A DNA stretch of 37,513 nt from an uncultured Treponema sp. (GCA_946411215.1 CAMKDH010000002.1:1-37513); one strand, 5' to 3'. Shown: positions 18,601 through 25,902, counted from the first letter of the stretch. The notes: generated by a model not told the origin, from the letters alone. Made by a program: numbers and translations.

Positions 18601-21202
18601 AAAAACCTGGACGTTTACAGGCAATGAAGAAAATATTTATAAACTTACAATTATAGACCCAGATGGTCCAAATCAGCAGGGCCATGCTGTAACCTGGGAA
18701 TTGCTTGCAGACACAAGTGCTGTTACAACAGGAAAAGCTGCTGCAACAGATAAAACAATAACTGTTACAGTAGAAGATGCTGCAGATGGTACACATAACT
18801 CCAGCACTCCAGGAACAACTCAAACAGGCGAAACAAAAACCGGCTACTACAAGGTTGATATTGTACCGTATATTACAGGTGTAAAAACCGCTTTGTCTGA
18901 TCTAAAGAAGAACAATCCTAGTGTTTACGCAAGAACTGCCCTTGGTCATTATTCAGTAGCTGCTACCGAAACAATTAAAATTACTGGATTCAACCTTACA
19001 GGTGGTACTGTTAAGTTCACTGGCGGCGCTACAGCTTCTTACAATGCAGAAGGAATTGCTTTAACAGCTTTGTCTACTGCAAAATCTGGCAGCATGAGCA
19101 TTGCTGTTAATGAAGTAGAATCTTTGAACAACAGCAACAACGATGATGGTCATGGTTCTTACGACAAGACAGTAAACCTTGCAACAACACCAACAGGCGA
19201 CAAAACAATTTTCACCAACTACTACAACCGCCAGCCTAATGGCGACAACAACAACAGACTCACTGATGATGTTGTGGTGGATATTTGGGATTTGGATCCA
19301 ACCGCAGTTTACCCAATGCGCCAGAAAGGTGGTATTGCACAGGCAATTATGAAGATAAATCCAGCTACTGATCAGCTTGGATTTGCGTTTGCGAACGGAG
19401 CGGCTTATTTTAGTATGCCAGGTAAGACGGTAGAAGCGGCAAGGGATACTTCGGTTGTTGCCTGGGAAGGATTTAATGTAAAAGAATTTAGTAAATTACG
19501 AGATTACTCATATACTTATTGGAATGGAGAACTTGAACCATTTACTTCTGTTGGTTTTGCCTATGATAAATATGGATATTCGTATGGTGTTGCCAGTGGT
19601 GGAGATATAAACTCAGGATCTGGAAATAGTATTGATTTCTTTAGCTTCATGACAGATCGTTGGGGAAAAGCTTTAGGTGATACGGATAATAGTAGTTCTA
19701 GTGATAATACAGGAAGACATAAGAGTTCAAAACATGACCAGAATTCTATTCGTATTGAAACAAATGGTCTTAAGATTGATGGAGCTAGTGTCTTTGAAAC
19801 AAAGAGAATAAGATCTCCTTCTGTTGTCGTTTCTGCACATGGTAATAACGCTTCTTCAACAGATACAAATGTTTATCTTGCATATTTTGATGTATTGACA
19901 GCACAAATTAGATTCAGAGCAGGAAATATTGGTGAAACACTAACAGGAGTAAATTCAAATAATTATAATACAACAAAATTTTATAAATTAACAAAACTAG
20001 AAAAATCTGATACCACAGGATTATCATTTTATAGTATTAGTGAAAGTCCTTATTGGAATCTTACAGATGGAAATAGGGTAAAGATTTATACAGATGATGA
20101 TGAAGGCAATAAAATTTTGGTAGATGATTATAAGAATAATGAATATGTAATTTACAATTTACATGTTAATAATAAAAAATTTGCATTGTTGTTAAGTAAT
20201 TCAACTTCTACAACAGAACCACTTCCTTTGTATGATTCTTCAACGTCAACAAAATTAATGGAAGGTACGTATTACATACAAGCTATTCCAGAAAAGAGCA
20301 AGGGCTTTTTTGGTAATTTTACAAATACATTTGGAACAAATAATAAGAATAATATAACTCCAGCTTCTAGCAAAACAAATGTTGGAATTATTGCTAGCGA
20401 TTCAACTGCTGGAGAGTACATATCTATGGGTGTTATTCCAAAAGGCTCAACAGGAGGTTTGTCTACCGACGATGTTGTTGTAATTGTCTGGTACGGCGAT
20501 GATTTGAAACTTCATTATGCATATAACACAACACCATCTACAATCCGTGGAAATGGAAGCACAGCAGGTTGGACATCTACAACTTTGTTTACTGGTGATT
20601 TAGAACAGGCTGGAGAATATTGTCAGCTGGCTGTAGATGCAAAAGGTGGTATCCATATTGCAGGACTTGACTCAACAAACAGCGATCTTATTTATGCGTA
20701 TATCGCCAAATATAACGAACCAAATAATGTACAAACTTGTATTGTAGATTCAAGTGGTATTGTTGGTGATAACCTGATGATTGATGTTGCAATGAATGGA
20801 AGTGGAACAGATGCAAAAGCAATCCCAAGAATCAGTTACTATAACTCATCAACAAAGAGACCAAAGCTTGCCTATCTGGTTGACACAACACAGGCAAATC
20901 CTGCTGGTGCAAATAATGATTTGTTTACAGGAAAATGGGAATGCGCTGTTGTTCCAACTTCTAGTAAGATCGATTTATCTGACAGTGGAAACAAGATTAA
21001 TGTTGGAGTCTGGAAAGATGATTATGGAGTTGTAAAAAATTCAACACCTATAACAAAAGTACAATCTGTGGATCATGTAAACAATTATTATTCAACCTCG
21101 TACGGAATAGTCGGTGGTAATGGCTCTGCAAATGCAGTTTTAGGTTATATCATCAAAAAAGATTCTACAACCAACACCATCGAAACCGCCCAGATGAGGT
21201 AA
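6644..21202 (+). CDS. Giant (4852 aa) Ig-like-repeat surface lipoprotein with an IPT/TIG-like segment and a propeller-like C-terminus
   Basis: Single intact ORF, SD ggagga, spirochaete-type lipobox (IISIISC, Cys at about residue 26). Over 20 recurrences of the domain-boundary pattern (x-I/L-D-x-x-x-P-x-I: TIDNTPPVIVI, IFDVSAPEISI, VIDSTKPVISL, KIDTTAPQTNS, NLDTTSPTIEL, NLDKTAPNFTD...) and DNAGN/DxxGN loops. Confidence 0.9.
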   Translation: MKLQKVFLKNALIFIFLFSIISIISCEIGLGAAVDIQPPGLTIDNPKMNSIIRDSFAITGSWNDDGSIDDVYAILKRTDGKLVDGVHEEKRIQGEWSSSDDDRNKGSWKVIVEPLSETEKLLDGIYQATVYIQDKSKHITTQTSSFTIDNTPPVIVITRPSTSINAKSFDTYGQLFTLEGQAADDNNVSLIEVQVYNDEACTDFNHSISLKNVPNSINMDAAIYDKEQGGYISQDEEKYVFEVPLEQAGSGKEFYCKIVAYDGAQKYPIDENEKQDSDEKGNNADYYYLYKDIATVVLQNYKITEVYSILNGTYSSENSRSAITPEEVIELIGSEELKTSIGKFILNPTNNPTFQITGRSPLLLNGEDFIDAKNDVSNGGQIVVEVSPGLDGILLDEESLKVYAQKCDANGKVAEGTPKIYFTDASVQESGTSYRFSIIIRRSDGFEIGGNYIVGVEGHDQSTTKNPVEPAGKAYGFHMASSGNAPALEVTTPASGEDVYKRAGQSQIFSGTIQVEAGVPVLNIYKTGVEDPIITKNFTLADAITLNSRTEYSFSEEVSDFGTTSGKQVYKLVASFDGVTSPIVEREIIFDVSAPEISITQPQLANKYDEDGNIVTTSKFVNGTIAFEISAKDRGGAGLGNASNPSQATAKYEVLVEGQAVLSEEINLENDVAVAVDTTNPKINGKTFIFRVTAQDNAGNLGVSNDENFTYFADQNTDVPYFVKHILSAEEISDGKKDFDFNMTQISAYNSLNKTNKLGTVTKGDYLKFRCYDDDGTVRITIKNKRLVSNTQSDWENNINNLITVYNKTKDTKALTEFDDYQFPNTDDDCGFYEYVIILSDGNKTETIGPFLVNVAKDKATIKVEVSPEYARDENNFSNKITITPSMPPYSAYRKIEGNVDAEGNLIIENLPIGTETSPGVYEFSDLEVTDELNASQLLANENPVIYYVVDGNNQASTEFKVILKKDNDAPETVTITAPPAGKINKLALNDDEYGFRGEVKDNKSGVKTLYYCFNQNETAPTDISAYNSEPASNGNYIINKTIDTGTTASAAGNLYEGNWSLHIIAEDNAGNRTTPISRQFDIDKEAPELTETSADDLGYKNGTFTLSGKVFDSNGLKPGNEVVITDDKDNTYSPTIEFGTNNTWTASIEGLSEGKHTLTITATDKAEKTTTLKRLVTIDSKKPVVSQDMILPNGYSFAGTSVTISGTTTDDAPSSGLECIKYLFADGETDSATKSQEFTLQNAAYWSENIDVSALSGSEMNGLFEQQGIKYIWVTAYDNAGNVSDTVKKSFVYDLNNPVISDVKIQYTGETEESALDTNTIYTKKTGYTISGNFSDSGSNVTIGVTSNGENCTVEQTANAKSGEWHFTTSDLADNSYTYIITATDASGRMNTVTAYIVVDTQNPEIVITETDDIYKNTNAHQFSGTITEPYLKSAKAYLYKNTTATLFKEEAISPVNGKWSWTVTGLEDAEYILKLEAEDDAGNHNEKASTKKLVIDSTKPVISLCADKKLFNVSGSPVNAGTALSASGTYFAKEGFTLTGTITEVNFKEATIKNGDSPLSFTSGGTSAGEWTYTQAQTDGEYDYNIFVTDEAGNSESVHITVKIDTTAPQTNSITAPVEGSTGQSAISETSFIFKGLAFDAEDNTGTGVSKIWYAFTKDATAPGTAEEPLTGYTEMAVNDNAVWSIPKTINSGTSASTSGNLYEGKWYLHVKAQDLAGNISEAASSRQFDIDFAKPEISLEVAKSVYNYSDITSGAGSFSVTGTASDSQALALVKVFAKKGTEAAKEISLTVTNGKVSNDDSWTQTFIFGDSADSTADNYLSEGKYDIWAEAKDIVGKTTTTGKIQITIDYTKPEIKESTLKLNELNYDINKWYDSKTLKVDIEVTDNTSGVSTVQCITKKNATEDRTVPLSKDNGDRYTGTAQLSSDGDSLTIKFKAKDIAGNETAEITKTVKIDTTVPALELYKYKVADGSLKSANGTVYINGTASLTVYGNYSDLQSGVQALTFAGTKNSVQPTVTYSTAVASDTNTSYTIDSITNDNKASIKSWKAVFANADLETATLSVTGVNNAGAEGLSVEKNLFAISRDELPPTLKNLNFATDSDHFTVYAKKNNSGTVENYYINNTQGKFIISGLVEDPVDENNPAASGVESVKLEIEDTASPKHTYTKTSNTAYFANIDLSTFTTPATAKITLNDYAGNSYTYTLPQIIFDTAGPVSIHEIDSTGKDIVFRVGDKTNDDISSTNASTYSLAWNTYTDSSVDASHTYEKIDEAVGGKYAGGTFGNSTTLKIRGSFEDSGSGLKQVFYKIYDRSNSLIFDNGEERYNLTDAEKTQLVEDVISANQYFAPLTTPDYKRVFYNVDKSDYDSATVEDQKKLAFGGNQLKENGIDVTETKGTIEYYKFWKIIETTYSFTIPQLNEGCNYLVVVAEDNVGNYYLDTSDPIDHDNDSSTGPRSFSNFSMNLDTTSPTIELQDPASTTIVYTSDSYTIKVKATDPGVLGVENSSSGIKSVSLTGNGQTVSCSKSATEDDIWEANVEALLKENDSVTISATVKDVAGTSSDKVVANIFKDITKPSVSITAPADADKDTADIQVNGTISLKGTANDNSGGSGLKEESSGSKTLKLYYTTNSELGGKEAAEIAAEDIKSQNTQTASDKFIFIQETDNSPSWQFENLVTSKIDGTTAITDNTAVYFMVSTQDKSGNIGYSKPQKVIVNQNTDRPVLVLSQISKNTVKTLKTKTVYGSVSDDDGTLEKLWFYSGAKEQMPALPEFNAGNKTWTATGWTEITIDGNSWTVDSEENDGETTWYFALADANHSLFATVGDDEMKHPYLKYNDTENKVDGASTGVTFKYDTNPPTPTYLYLYKAQKNTTTALTTIAVDTTIPWTTESNIAFGAAYDVLYAKVIVEEGTAMKNLTGANGALPTSTPVSISYKNSQGVSPLTYEKILEVAGTENEAGKYTYYLGPLVMDTTEQHEFKITVEDAVGNKGYISRSIIVDNEGPASLTNVKPSKLEAVSGVVNFRGSVSDNENGSGILYETNENNEITAYGVEWYIPTYGQVSAGAEAITTGWAYPTSKGTASWEIEFENLGTIIGYNASSYEVSANYKDFETGSNTGLYDIPVWFRLTDAVGNVGYITNNSIRYNPNADRPVVQITYPVHEDGKDYVTMGGTINISGMANDDDGITAVYLQFDMDGDNTYENGVGISGTPFTNSEIVDIPNTNPVQKGVLANGTKSWYKTLSINNISNPIIKVRAISIEKDSEKNTADLLVSAWSDVLNIQVNNDVPTFSNIKLKKFNTVPTSATLSGLTPSGEMDYASDMFIKGSDTSWYLTGEINVANTTTISSVVVRGAVSYDYTNDENNTNDTLISYLTNANKKCYFAIPVALANNAGSTWETTITATDKTTGQPQSNRFQAVINLDKTAPNFTDVKTVGENEEIKLYKNSYGASGVELSTASSDNYVQNSNGSFTLTGKINEEGSGFERLAFYFERKGSGADTANRIYNPMEKHGDENLANRTNLSSSQANGSVSINSDGLPALYLTGVTRTNNLAIKSAALKNNKNIRKGGLVKIGDVYRLIDNIDNRDVDGTITFTPGCDTSFTIAEFIYAMVIDNNGESTNIDGSLKNDDGDGMVESFTKSGTNYIWDANLDSKHIPDGPIEIHCVVFDKAGNSSHGYTTTKVSNNPPRITSVMFGTDLNADGNFELGTEDSEFKTYYVSTNVNGTGNKTIGTERWDLEAKIDDTNYWTAKRGLVVIPEFVGGTGTIYYKYSKSIGANAEGLTSAAEGTLTGTATIKALSASDENIRDGENQATISAASGNTTGVIILANGDTDSLTTISKTTGEISSSYTYPNVYSFSFWDSTEGCTPGQDSQWSVLNAKFKQDLVDDTPPTGTITPFYWNSLTENSVYTSKAVEDISSVADLEGHIELEGDLPADTFDEASGEFDNNPKVSGKIKIEGNAFDETRISSITVSFADKTVVATYNSIAKTWTFTGNEENIYKLTIIDPDGPNQQGHAVTWELLADTSAVTTGKAAATDKTITVTVEDAADGTHNSSTPGTTQTGETKTGYYKVDIVPYITGVKTALSDLKKNNPSVYARTALGHYSVAATETIKITGFNLTGGTVKFTGGATASYNAEGIALTALSTAKSGSMSIAVNEVESLNNSNNDDGHGSYDKTVNLATTPTGDKTIFTNYYNRQPNGDNNNRLTDDVVVDIWDLDPTAVYPMRQKGGIAQAIMKINPATDQLGFAFANGAAYFSMPGKTVEAARDTSVVAWEGFNVKEFSKLRDYSYTYWNGELEPFTSVGFAYDKYGYSYGVASGGDINSGSGNSIDFFSFMTDRWGKALGDTDNSSSSDNTGRHKSSKHDQNSIRIETNGLKIDGASVFETKRIRSPSVVVSAHGNNASSTDTNVYLAYFDVLTAQIRFRAGNIGETLTGVNSNNYNTTKFYKLTKLEKSDTTGLSFYSISESPYWNLTDGNRVKIYTDDDEGNKILVDDYKNNEYVIYNLHVNNKKFALLLSNSTSTTEPLPLYDSSTSTKLMEGTYYIQAIPEKSKGFFGNFTNTFGTNNKNNITPASSKTNVGIIASDSTAGEYISMGVIPKGSTGGLSTDDVVVIVWYGDDLKLHYAYNTTPSTIRGNGSTAGWTSTTLFTGDLEQAGEYCQLAVDAKGGIHIAGLDSTNSDLIYAYIAKYNEPNNVQTCIVDSSGIVGDNLMIDVAMNGSGTDAKAIPRISYYNSSTKRPKLAYLVDTTQANPAGANNDLFTGKWECAVVPTSSKIDLSDSGNKINVGVWKDDYGVVKNSTPITKVQSVDHVNNYYSTSYGIVGGNGSANAVLGYIIKKDSTTNTIETAQMR

Positions 21203-21203
21203 A

Positions 21204-21238
21204 AAAAACCATTGCCTTTTTTCGGGGCAATGGTTTTT
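21204..21238. terminator. Intrinsic terminator downstream of the giant ORF
   Basis: aaaaaccattgcc (21204-21216) / ggcaatggttttt (21226-21238): perfect 13-bp stem with A and T tracts, likely bidirectional. Confidence 0.85.
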
Positions 21239-21243
21239 ATAGA

Positions 21244-21681
21244 TTAATCCGGAAGGAAATATCCTATAATCGCAAGAATTCCCAGAACGACTAATCCAAT
21301 AATACGAGTTGTCCAGGATCTGTTTTTCCAGAAGATTCTGTGCCATCCTAAGAAAGGCCAGAAAATCAACCATGCTATACAACCAGGACCACTTCCTGTG
21401 TTTGAATATGAGGTGCTCGTATTCGACTGATAGTTTTGATAAGTTGACTGGGTGTTATTAGACATAGCCGCGTTGCGTTCGTTTCGCTCGGCAGTTAGTC
21501 TTGCCTGATAGTCTGCTTCGCGTTGTGCTCTTTCAGCAGCCTTTTGAGCTTCTACCTTTTCTTTGTAGACTTTTTCACAATATCCTTTGCAAACTAAAAC
21601 ACCAAGACTTGGTACTACATAAGTCTCAAGATGATCGTTATCTATTACAGCTCCACAAATTTCGCAATTTCCAATTTTCAT
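21244..21681 (-). CDS. Zinc-ribbon-containing membrane protein, hypothetical
   Basis: CxxC...CxxxC pairs (GNCEICGAV...VCKGYCEKV), Ala/Arg/Glu-rich coiled coil, C-terminal hydrophobic segments. Confidence 0.7.
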   Translation of the reverse strand: MKIGNCEICGAVIDNDHLETYVVPSLGVLVCKGYCEKVYKEKVEAQKAAERAQREADYQARLTAERNERNAAMSNNTQSTYQNYQSNTSTSYSNTGSGPGCIAWLIFWPFLGWHRIFWKNRSWTTRIIGLVVLGILAIIGYFLPD

Positions 21682-21717
21682 AGTAGGACTTTCCTTATGT
21701 ATGTTTTTCCTGTTTTT

Positions 21718-23019
21718 TTATTCTGCTAAAACGTTATAAACTTCTTTGTAAGCCTTTTTTGGTTTTAAGTTTTGATCAAACAAGCCGCAATAAGGGCCGT
21801 TCATTTTATAACTGTAATCAGTTTTTGGAAGACTTGGATTATCACAGATACCCCAGATTGTGAGGCCTGTAAAATTAGCGCCTTCGTTACATGCACTGAT
21901 GATAGCACGCATTAAGTTTCCGTAGAAGCGGCCGTGCTTGTCTATTTGTAATTTGTCGTAATTTCGAACTGCAACTTCTGTAAGCTGAACTTCAATTCCA
22001 AGGTCGCTGTACATTTTGATAGCAGTTTTAATAAGGTTCAAATCGTTTCCGTTCATACAGCCATTCTGCTGACCGTAGCCGCCGATGTAACCCTGCATTC
22101 CAACACCATCACAAAGCTTTTCTTCTTTGTTCAAATACTGAACAAGGCGGATAATTGCATCGCGCTTGTCCTGGTAGAAAGTGTTGTAGTCATTGTAAAA
22201 AAGCTTGATGTTTGGATTAACCTTTTGAACAGTGTCGTGTGCACACTTAAAGGCATACTTTACATATTCTTCGCCCATTGTCTGGTAGAAGATGTTTGTC
22301 TGTCCGCTGCGCATTTTTCGTAAGTGATATGGATTGTCTGGAACCCATTCATTTGCGCCATCAGCAACTGCTTCGTTTACAACATCCCAGCAGTAAACAA
22401 GGCCTGGGAACTCTGTTTCAAAATGGGTGATTACGTCTTCGATATAAATCTTCAGGCGTTTTTCCATTTCTTCTTTGCTTACAATTGCTCCGTCTGATTT
22501 AAAACCTTCACGGAAGAACCATGGTGTCATGTAAGCATCCCAAACAAGAACATGTCCGCGGATTCCAATTCCATTTTCCTGAGCCATGCGTGCAATTGCG
22601 TCTGCCTGACCGTAATTCATTGCAGGAACTCCGGCTTCCTGACTCTTTCTTTGAGACAAAAGAGAATATGCTTTAAATTCGTTTGTAGCTGTTGTTGTAT
22701 TAAAATCTTCAGCGAGCATTTTGATGTAGCTTGCGCGATTTAACTGGCTGTAAGAAATACAAGCACCAACTTTGAATCCGTATTTTTGAGCCATATCGCA
22801 AAGACGTGCTTCTTTTACAAAATCATCTGCTTCTTCCTGCCCATCAGCTGCACCCTGATTAGCAGTAACTTTTTTTCCGGCAAATTGACCTGTAAAAGGA
22901 GATGTTGATTCTGCAACCTCTGCCACTTCGTTTGACTCCTTTGTGTCTGATTTTTTTGAACAGCAGCTAAGGCAACCAATAGCTGCTACCAACATTAAAA
23001 GCATTAAAATTTTTTTCAT
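21718..23019 (-). CDS. GH10 endo-1,4-beta-xylanase, lipoprotein
   Basis: GHVLVWDAYMTPWF, YCWDVVNEAVAD (acid/base motif), VQLTEVAVRN (nucleophile region), LTIWGICD; lipobox CLSCCS. Confidence 0.92.
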   Translation of the reverse strand: MKKILMLLMLVAAIGCLSCCSKKSDTKESNEVAEVAESTSPFTGQFAGKKVTANQGAADGQEEADDFVKEARLCDMAQKYGFKVGACISYSQLNRASYIKMLAEDFNTTTATNEFKAYSLLSQRKSQEAGVPAMNYGQADAIARMAQENGIGIRGHVLVWDAYMTPWFFREGFKSDGAIVSKEEMEKRLKIYIEDVITHFETEFPGLVYCWDVVNEAVADGANEWVPDNPYHLRKMRSGQTNIFYQTMGEEYVKYAFKCAHDTVQKVNPNIKLFYNDYNTFYQDKRDAIIRLVQYLNKEEKLCDGVGMQGYIGGYGQQNGCMNGNDLNLIKTAIKMYSDLGIEVQLTEVAVRNYDKLQIDKHGRFYGNLMRAIISACNEGANFTGLTIWGICDNPSLPKTDYSYKMNGPYCGLFDQNLKPKKAYKEVYNVLAE

Positions 23020-23076
23020 AATTGCAACCTCAAATTCTAGTGTATCAGATTAGGTCTTTTAGGTAAATTGCGCTTG

Positions 23077-23105
23077 TTGAATTAAGACGTTTGTTTCTAT
23101 ATAAT
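23077..23105 (+). promoter_or_regulatory. Putative sigma70-type promoter for purA
   Basis: TTGAAT (23077-23082), 17-nt spacer, TATAAT (23100-23105), upstream of the purA SD/start. Confidence 0.6.
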
Positions 23106-23142
23106 GTTTACGGTGCGAAAAAAATCGCGGAGGTAAAAAATA

Positions 23143-24369
23143 ATGAATGTAGTTGTAATTGGTGCCCAGTGGGGAGATGAAGGTAAAGGTAAAATTGTTG
23201 ATTATCTTGCCGAAGATGCAAAGTATGTTGTTCGTTATGCAGGTGGTCCAAATGCAGGTCACACAATTGTTGTAGACGGAAAACAGTATGCACTTCATCA
23301 GGTTCCTTCTGGAATTCTTTATGCCGATAAAAAAGTATTCCTTGGTTCAGGCATGGTAATTGATGCAGAAGCTTTTTTCAACGAGCTGCAGATGCTTAAG
23401 GATAACGGAATTAACTGGGAAGGCAGAGTATTTATTTCTGACCGCGCACAGCTTATTCTTCCACGTTATCGTCAGATGGATAAAGATCGTGATGCTGCAA
23501 GAAAACGACCAATTGGAACTACAGGACGCGGTATGGGTATTGCCTATGCCGAAAAAGCCCACCGTGATGGTGTTCGCCTTGCCGACTTAGACTGGCCAGA
23601 AAAAATGGCTGAGTTTGATGGCGAAGACAAAGAATATCTTGATAAATATCGTGACCGCCTTATGAGCATGCGTGTTAATATGGCTGCCGAAATGTATAAA
23701 GTAAAGGGAGAAAATATCCTTTTCGAAGGCGCTCAGGGTGCAATGCTCGACCTTGACAGCGGTACATATCCATACGTAAGCTCTGGTGCTTCTTGTGCTG
23801 CCGGTGCTGCTTCTGGTTGTGGAATTGGTCCTCATGACCTTGACCAGATTGTAGGTGTATTCAAGGCTTATGAAACACGCGTTGGTAACGGTCCAATGCC
23901 TTCTGAATTCAACAACGAAAGCGAAGGTGAACTTTGCCAGTATGTACGCGATACAGGTCGTGAATACGGAGTTACAACAGGACGTGCCCGCCGCTGTGGT
24001 TACCTTGACCTTGTTGCTTTGCGCTATGCCTGCCGCGTAAACTCATTGGATGGTCTTGTTCTTACTCACCTTGATATTTACGATGCAATGGATCAGATTG
24101 AAGCCTGTGTTGCTTACGAAATAAACGGTAAAGAAGTTACAGACTTCCCTGCAAATGTAAAAGAACTTGAAACAGCAAAACCAATCCTTAAGAAATTTAC
24201 AGGTTGGAAAACAGTTCTTAAAAACTGCCGTTCATATATGGAGCTTCCGGAAAATGCCCGTGCTTATATTAAGTTCATCGAAGACTACTGCGAAACTCCG
24301 GTAACAATTGTTTCTGTTGGTTATGAACGCAACGAGACTTTTGTTAGAAAGGATCCTTGGATAAAATAA
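23143..24369 (+). CDS. purA: Adenylosuccinate synthase
   Basis: VVVIGAQWGDEGKGKIVDYLAEDA, GGPNAGHTIV, GTTGRGMGIAYAEKA, EGAQGAMLDLDSGTYPYVSSGA motifs. Confidence 0.97.
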   Translation: MNVVVIGAQWGDEGKGKIVDYLAEDAKYVVRYAGGPNAGHTIVVDGKQYALHQVPSGILYADKKVFLGSGMVIDAEAFFNELQMLKDNGINWEGRVFISDRAQLILPRYRQMDKDRDAARKRPIGTTGRGMGIAYAEKAHRDGVRLADLDWPEKMAEFDGEDKEYLDKYRDRLMSMRVNMAAEMYKVKGENILFEGAQGAMLDLDSGTYPYVSSGASCAAGAASGCGIGPHDLDQIVGVFKAYETRVGNGPMPSEFNNESEGELCQYVRDTGREYGVTTGRARRCGYLDLVALRYACRVNSLDGLVLTHLDIYDAMDQIEACVAYEINGKEVTDFPANVKELETAKPILKKFTGWKTVLKNCRSYMELPENARAYIKFIEDYCETPVTIVSVGYERNETFVRKDPWIK

Positions 24370-24409
24370 AAAACTATAAAAAATCAGGAAAAAAAATCAG
24401 GAGGAATTA

Positions 24410-25894
24410 ATGAAAACTGTTGCTGGAATTGACCTTGGTACACAGAGTATGAAGGTTGTAATTTATGATTACGAAAAAAAGGAAATCATCGAAAAGGCTA
24501 GCTGCCCGATGGATTTGATTTCGGAAGCCGATGGTACACGCGAACAGAAGACTGAATGGTTTGATGAAGGTCTTAAAGTTTGTTTTGGAAAATTGAGCGC
24601 TGCCAATAAGGCAACAATTGAGGCTATTGGTGTTTCCGGCCAGCAGCATGGTTTTGTTCCTCTTGGAGCAGACGGGAAGGCTCTTTATAATATCAAGCTT
24701 TGGTGCGACACTTCTACTGCAGAAGAATGTAAAATTATTACAGAAGCTGCTGGTGGAGATGCTGCTGTTGTAGAAGCTCTTGGAAACCTTATGCTTCCTG
24801 GTTTTACTGCTCCAAAGATTTTCTGGCTCAAACGACATAAGCCAGAAGCTTTTGCTGCTCTTAAATATATTATGCTTCCACACGACTATCTAAACTGGAA
24901 GCTTACCGGCGAATATGTTATGGAATATGGTGACAGTTCTGGTACTGCACTTTTTGATTCTAAGAATCGCTGCTGGTCTAAAAAAATCTGCGATATTATT
25001 GACGCAGGCTTGATGGAAAAACTTCCTAAGCTGATTGCTCCGGAAGCTCCTGCCGGAAAGGTGTCGGCTGAGGCTGCCGCTGCTTATGGTATTCCAGAAG
25101 GCATTCCAGTTTCTGCAGGTGGTGGAGACAACATGATGGGTGCTGTTGGAACAGGTACTGTTGCCGACGGATTCCTTACAATGTCTATGGGAACTAGTGG
25201 TACTCTTTACGGCTACTCTGATAAACCAATTGCTGACCCTGCTAACGGTTTGAGTGGCTTCTGTTCTTCTACTGGCGGATGGCTTCCACTTCTTTGTACA
25301 ATGAACTGTACTGTTGCTACAGAATTTGTTCGCGGTCTTTTTGACCTTGATGTTAAAGCTTTGGACGGAGAAGCTGCTAAAGCTCCTTGTGGTTCTGAAG
25401 GCGTTCTTGTTATTCCGTTCTTCAATGGTGAACGTACTCCAAACCTTCCAAATGGACGCGCAAGCATTACAGGAATGACAAGTGCTAATACAAATCGTGC
25501 TAACATTGCACGTGCTTCTTTGGAAAGTGCTGTATTTGCAATGCGTGGTGGCCTTGATGCATTCCGCAAGCTTGGATTCCAGCCTCGCGAAATTCGTTTG
25601 ATTGGTGGTGGTTCAAAGAGTCCTCTGTGGCGTCAGATTGCTGCAGATATCATGAACCTGCCAATTCGTGTTCCAGCACTTGATGAAGCCGCTGCTCTTG
25701 GTGGTGCAGTTCAGGCTTTGTGGTGCTTGAAGAATCAGACAGGCAAGTGCGACATTGCTCAGCTTTGTGCCGAACACATCACACTCGATACATCAAAGAG
25801 TGCCGACCCAATTCCAGAGAATGTTGCTGCTTACGACAAGGCCTACGCGGAATATACAAAAGTCGTTGAGACTTTAAGTCCGTTGTATCAGTAA
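24410..25894 (+). CDS. xylB: Xylulokinase (FGGY kinase family)
   Basis: AGIDLGTQSMKVVIYD, SGQQHGFVPLG, GGGDNMMGAVGTGTV, FNGERTPNLPNGRASITG, RLIGGGSKSPLWRQIAADIMNLPI. Confidence 0.93.
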   Translation: MKTVAGIDLGTQSMKVVIYDYEKKEIIEKASCPMDLISEADGTREQKTEWFDEGLKVCFGKLSAANKATIEAIGVSGQQHGFVPLGADGKALYNIKLWCDTSTAEECKIITEAAGGDAAVVEALGNLMLPGFTAPKIFWLKRHKPEAFAALKYIMLPHDYLNWKLTGEYVMEYGDSSGTALFDSKNRCWSKKICDIIDAGLMEKLPKLIAPEAPAGKVSAEAAAAYGIPEGIPVSAGGGDNMMGAVGTGTVADGFLTMSMGTSGTLYGYSDKPIADPANGLSGFCSSTGGWLPLLCTMNCTVATEFVRGLFDLDVKALDGEAAKAPCGSEGVLVIPFFNGERTPNLPNGRASITGMTSANTNRANIARASLESAVFAMRGGLDAFRKLGFQPREIRLIGGGSKSPLWRQIAADIMNLPIRVPALDEAAALGGAVQALWCLKNQTGKCDIAQLCAEHITLDTSKSADPIPENVAAYDKAYAEYTKVVETLSPLYQ

Positions 25895-25902
25895 TAAAGC
25901 AG

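Noticed and set aside
21244-21681. Zinc-ribbon membrane protein as an assembly partner of the megaprotein
   Set aside because: Opposite strand, separated by a strong terminator; no sequence evidence linking them.
24407-24883. 158-aa minus-strand ORF over the xylB 5' end
   Set aside because: Antisense to a clearly conserved kinase domain; sequence looks like reverse-complement artefact.
21718-25894. Xylanase - purA - xylB as a xylan-utilisation operon
   Set aside because: The xylanase is divergent and purA (housekeeping) lies between them; no xylA, transporter or regulator was seen. Proximity alone is weak evidence.
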